Source: Alphaproteobacteria bacterium (GTDB lineage: Bacteria > Pseudomonadota > Alphaproteobacteria > M2410). From it: DNA of 6,595 nt. Positions 5,535 to 6,595 of this stretch are shown here, piece by piece. The stretch covers positions 1 to 6,595 of the forward strand of contig JAJFIN010000132.1 of the NCBI GenBank assembly GCA_021774955.1, written 5' to 3'. Numbering within the stretch: position 1 is the stretch's first letter; each line of letters opens with the position of its first letter. The notes below the pieces were generated by a model. It was not told where the DNA came from, made no database searches, and worked only from the letters and a program-made list of their open reading frames with translations. Made by a program: the position numbers and the translations under genes.

Positions 5535-6595
5535 ATGAAGAAGATCTTGGTGGGCACGTTAGCGGTCGCGGCCATTGTTGCTGTGAGCGCTACTGCTATG
5601 GCCGAAGAGAGCAAGATCAGATTAAAGCTGGGCGGGTTTTACACCGGCGCCATTGTCATTGGTGATGTCGATGGCTTGTCACAAGATACGCGCATCGGCA
5701 GCGACGGTGAATTGCGTGTTGGTGGTGATGCGATTTTGGATAATGGCATCGAAGTCGGCTTCATGTCCCACATCCAATTTGAAGACAATTCCTCGCGGAG
5801 CCTGGCGCGCGGACAAGACGACGATGTCGTTGATGAAGCTTATATGTGGGTCAAGGGTGGTTTCGGCAAAGTCTATTTTGGCCAGCAAGATGGCATTGGT
5901 GACTTGTTTGCCGTTAATTCCCCGAGTGCGTTCACGCGGATGTCAGCCAATGATAGCGATATTGATCCTGGCATAGGCGGGGTTATTTCACTCAGCCCAA
6001 ATCATGGACTGTTTTCAGTGAATACAGTCAATGACAGCAGCGATGACGATCTCAAAATTGGCTATATGACGCCTGCGATTGCCGGCATCAAATTGGGTAT
6101 TTCCTTTGCCCCTGAAAATGAAAAGTCGCCGGAAGGCTTTACCAGCGGTATGGGCAATGATTTTGACAGCGCCATTGAATTTGGCGGTGCTTATGTTAAT
6201 TCGTTTAGTGATGTGGAAGTCAAGCTAGCCGCCACTTACGTGATGGCGGACGACGATTCTGCCGACCCTACGGTGATGGGAGATCCGTCGGAGTGGAATG
6301 CTGGTGTGAGCGTCAGTTTTTCCGGTTTGACAATTGGCGGCTCTTATCGGGCCAGTGAAAACTTTGTTCCCGGCTGTTCAGTTTTAGGAACCCTGGCAAC
6401 GTGCTCGGCCGGTGCAACAGCGCTCGTGTTTGATGAATATACGGCTTACGATGTCGGCGTCGGTTACCAAGCGGGACCGTGGAGTGTTAGTGCGCAATAT
6501 GCCGCTCATGATGCAGAAAATGCGGCGGGTGCTGATCAATTAGACGGTAACACCTATGTTCTTGCCGGCAGTTATAAATTTGGCAAAGGCTTGCG
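5535..6595 (+). CDS. Outer-membrane porin, Gram-negative Porin_4-like family (3' end outside window)
   Basis: The frame is open from ATG 5535 to the window end, giving 353 residues with no stop. It is predicted to form a beta-barrel that lets small hydrophilic solutes cross the outer membrane. Residues 1-23 are a clear Sec signal peptide: KK, a hydrophobic core (ILVGTLAVAAIVAV), then ATAMA before EE. The mature part begins with a first strand (KIRLKLGGFYTGAIVI) and contains the porin signature GGFGKVYFGQQDG (108-120) after DEAYMWVK. Alternating strands and Asp/Asn/Gly/Ser-rich loops continue to the end (NTYVLAGSYKFGKG). The terminal strand and C-terminal aromatic residue must lie just beyond the window, since such porins are usually about 350-400 residues. 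An in-frame ATG at 5529 is possible, but AGAGA at 5524-5528 is better spaced for 5535. The only cysteines are 281 and 290, in one predicted loop. The protein is noticeably acidic. Substrate specificity cannot be told. Confidence 0.9.
   Translation, partial: MKKILVGTLAVAAIVAVSATAMAEESKIRLKLGGFYTGAIVIGDVDGLSQDTRIGSDGELRVGGDAILDNGIEVGFMSHIQFEDNSSRSLARGQDDDVVDEAYMWVKGGFGKVYFGQQDGIGDLFAVNSPSAFTRMSANDSDIDPGIGGVISLSPNHGLFSVNTVNDSSDDDLKIGYMTPAIAGIKLGISFAPENEKSPEGFTSGMGNDFDSAIEFGGAYVNSFSDVEVKLAATYVMADDDSADPTVMGDPSEWNAGVSVSFSGLTIGGSYRASENFVPGCSVLGTLATCSAGATALVFDEYTAYDVGVGYQAGPWSVSAQYAAHDAENAAGADQLDGNTYVLAGSYKFGKGL

Noticed and set aside
5254..5535. 93-codon minus-strand open frame in the porin upstream region
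   Set aside because: It would start at a TTG overlapping the porin ATG, has no good ribosome-binding site and covers the likely porin promoter and hairpin. The product shows no known motif.
1..6595. Mobile element, CRISPR array, tRNA or rRNA gene, toxin-antitoxin or defence cassette
   Set aside because: No transposase or integrase motifs, spacer-repeat periodicity, tRNA-like cloverleaf or rRNA sequence was recognised. The genes seen are core alphaproteobacterial ones in a conserved order.

Overview
The window looks like the chromosome of an alphaproteobacterium, most likely a Rhodospirillales-type lineage. The clues are a parB end converging on holA, a leuS-lptE-holA cluster, a short DUF3576-type lipoprotein upstream of leuS, and a Porin_4-like outer-membrane porin. 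In many alphaproteobacteria parB lies in the gidAB-parAB region near the replication origin, so this is probably origin-proximal core genome. Base composition is moderate, roughly half G+C by eye, and the porin is strongly acidic, which would suit a marine or aquatic organism. No genus can be named from the sequence alone.

Layout. Bases 1-192 (+) are the last 63 codons of parB. Bases 193-268 are a short convergent spacer holding three degenerate copies of a ~20-bp repeat. Four genes on the minus strand follow, in transcription order: a DUF3576-like lipoprotein (4544-5110), leuS (1862-4450), lptE (1338-1850) and holA (269-1330). leuS, lptE and holA are separated by only 11 and 7 bases and are almost certainly one transcript. 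The lipoprotein gene is 93 bases upstream of leuS, with a weak terminator-like hairpin at its stop codon, so it may be transcribed separately. Bases 5111-5534 form a 424-base divergent intergenic region with candidate promoters in both directions, a perfect 8-bp hairpin/palindrome, and an unproven small ORF with a good ribosome-binding site. From 5535 to the window end (+) is a porin gene with a clear signal peptide, open at its 3' end.

How the genes relate. The minus-strand cluster joins unrelated housekeeping jobs: leucyl-tRNA charging, LPS transport to the outer membrane, and loading of the replicative sliding clamp. Such mixing is common for conserved alphaproteobacterial gene order. LptE and the porin both serve the outer membrane, and the DUF3576 protein is predicted to be membrane-anchored by lipid.

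No mobile element, CRISPR array, rRNA or tRNA gene, or defence cassette was seen. I found no convincing new biological system. The points most worth a second look are the repeat triplet between parB and holA, the upstream architecture of the porin gene, and the single cysteine pair in the porin.
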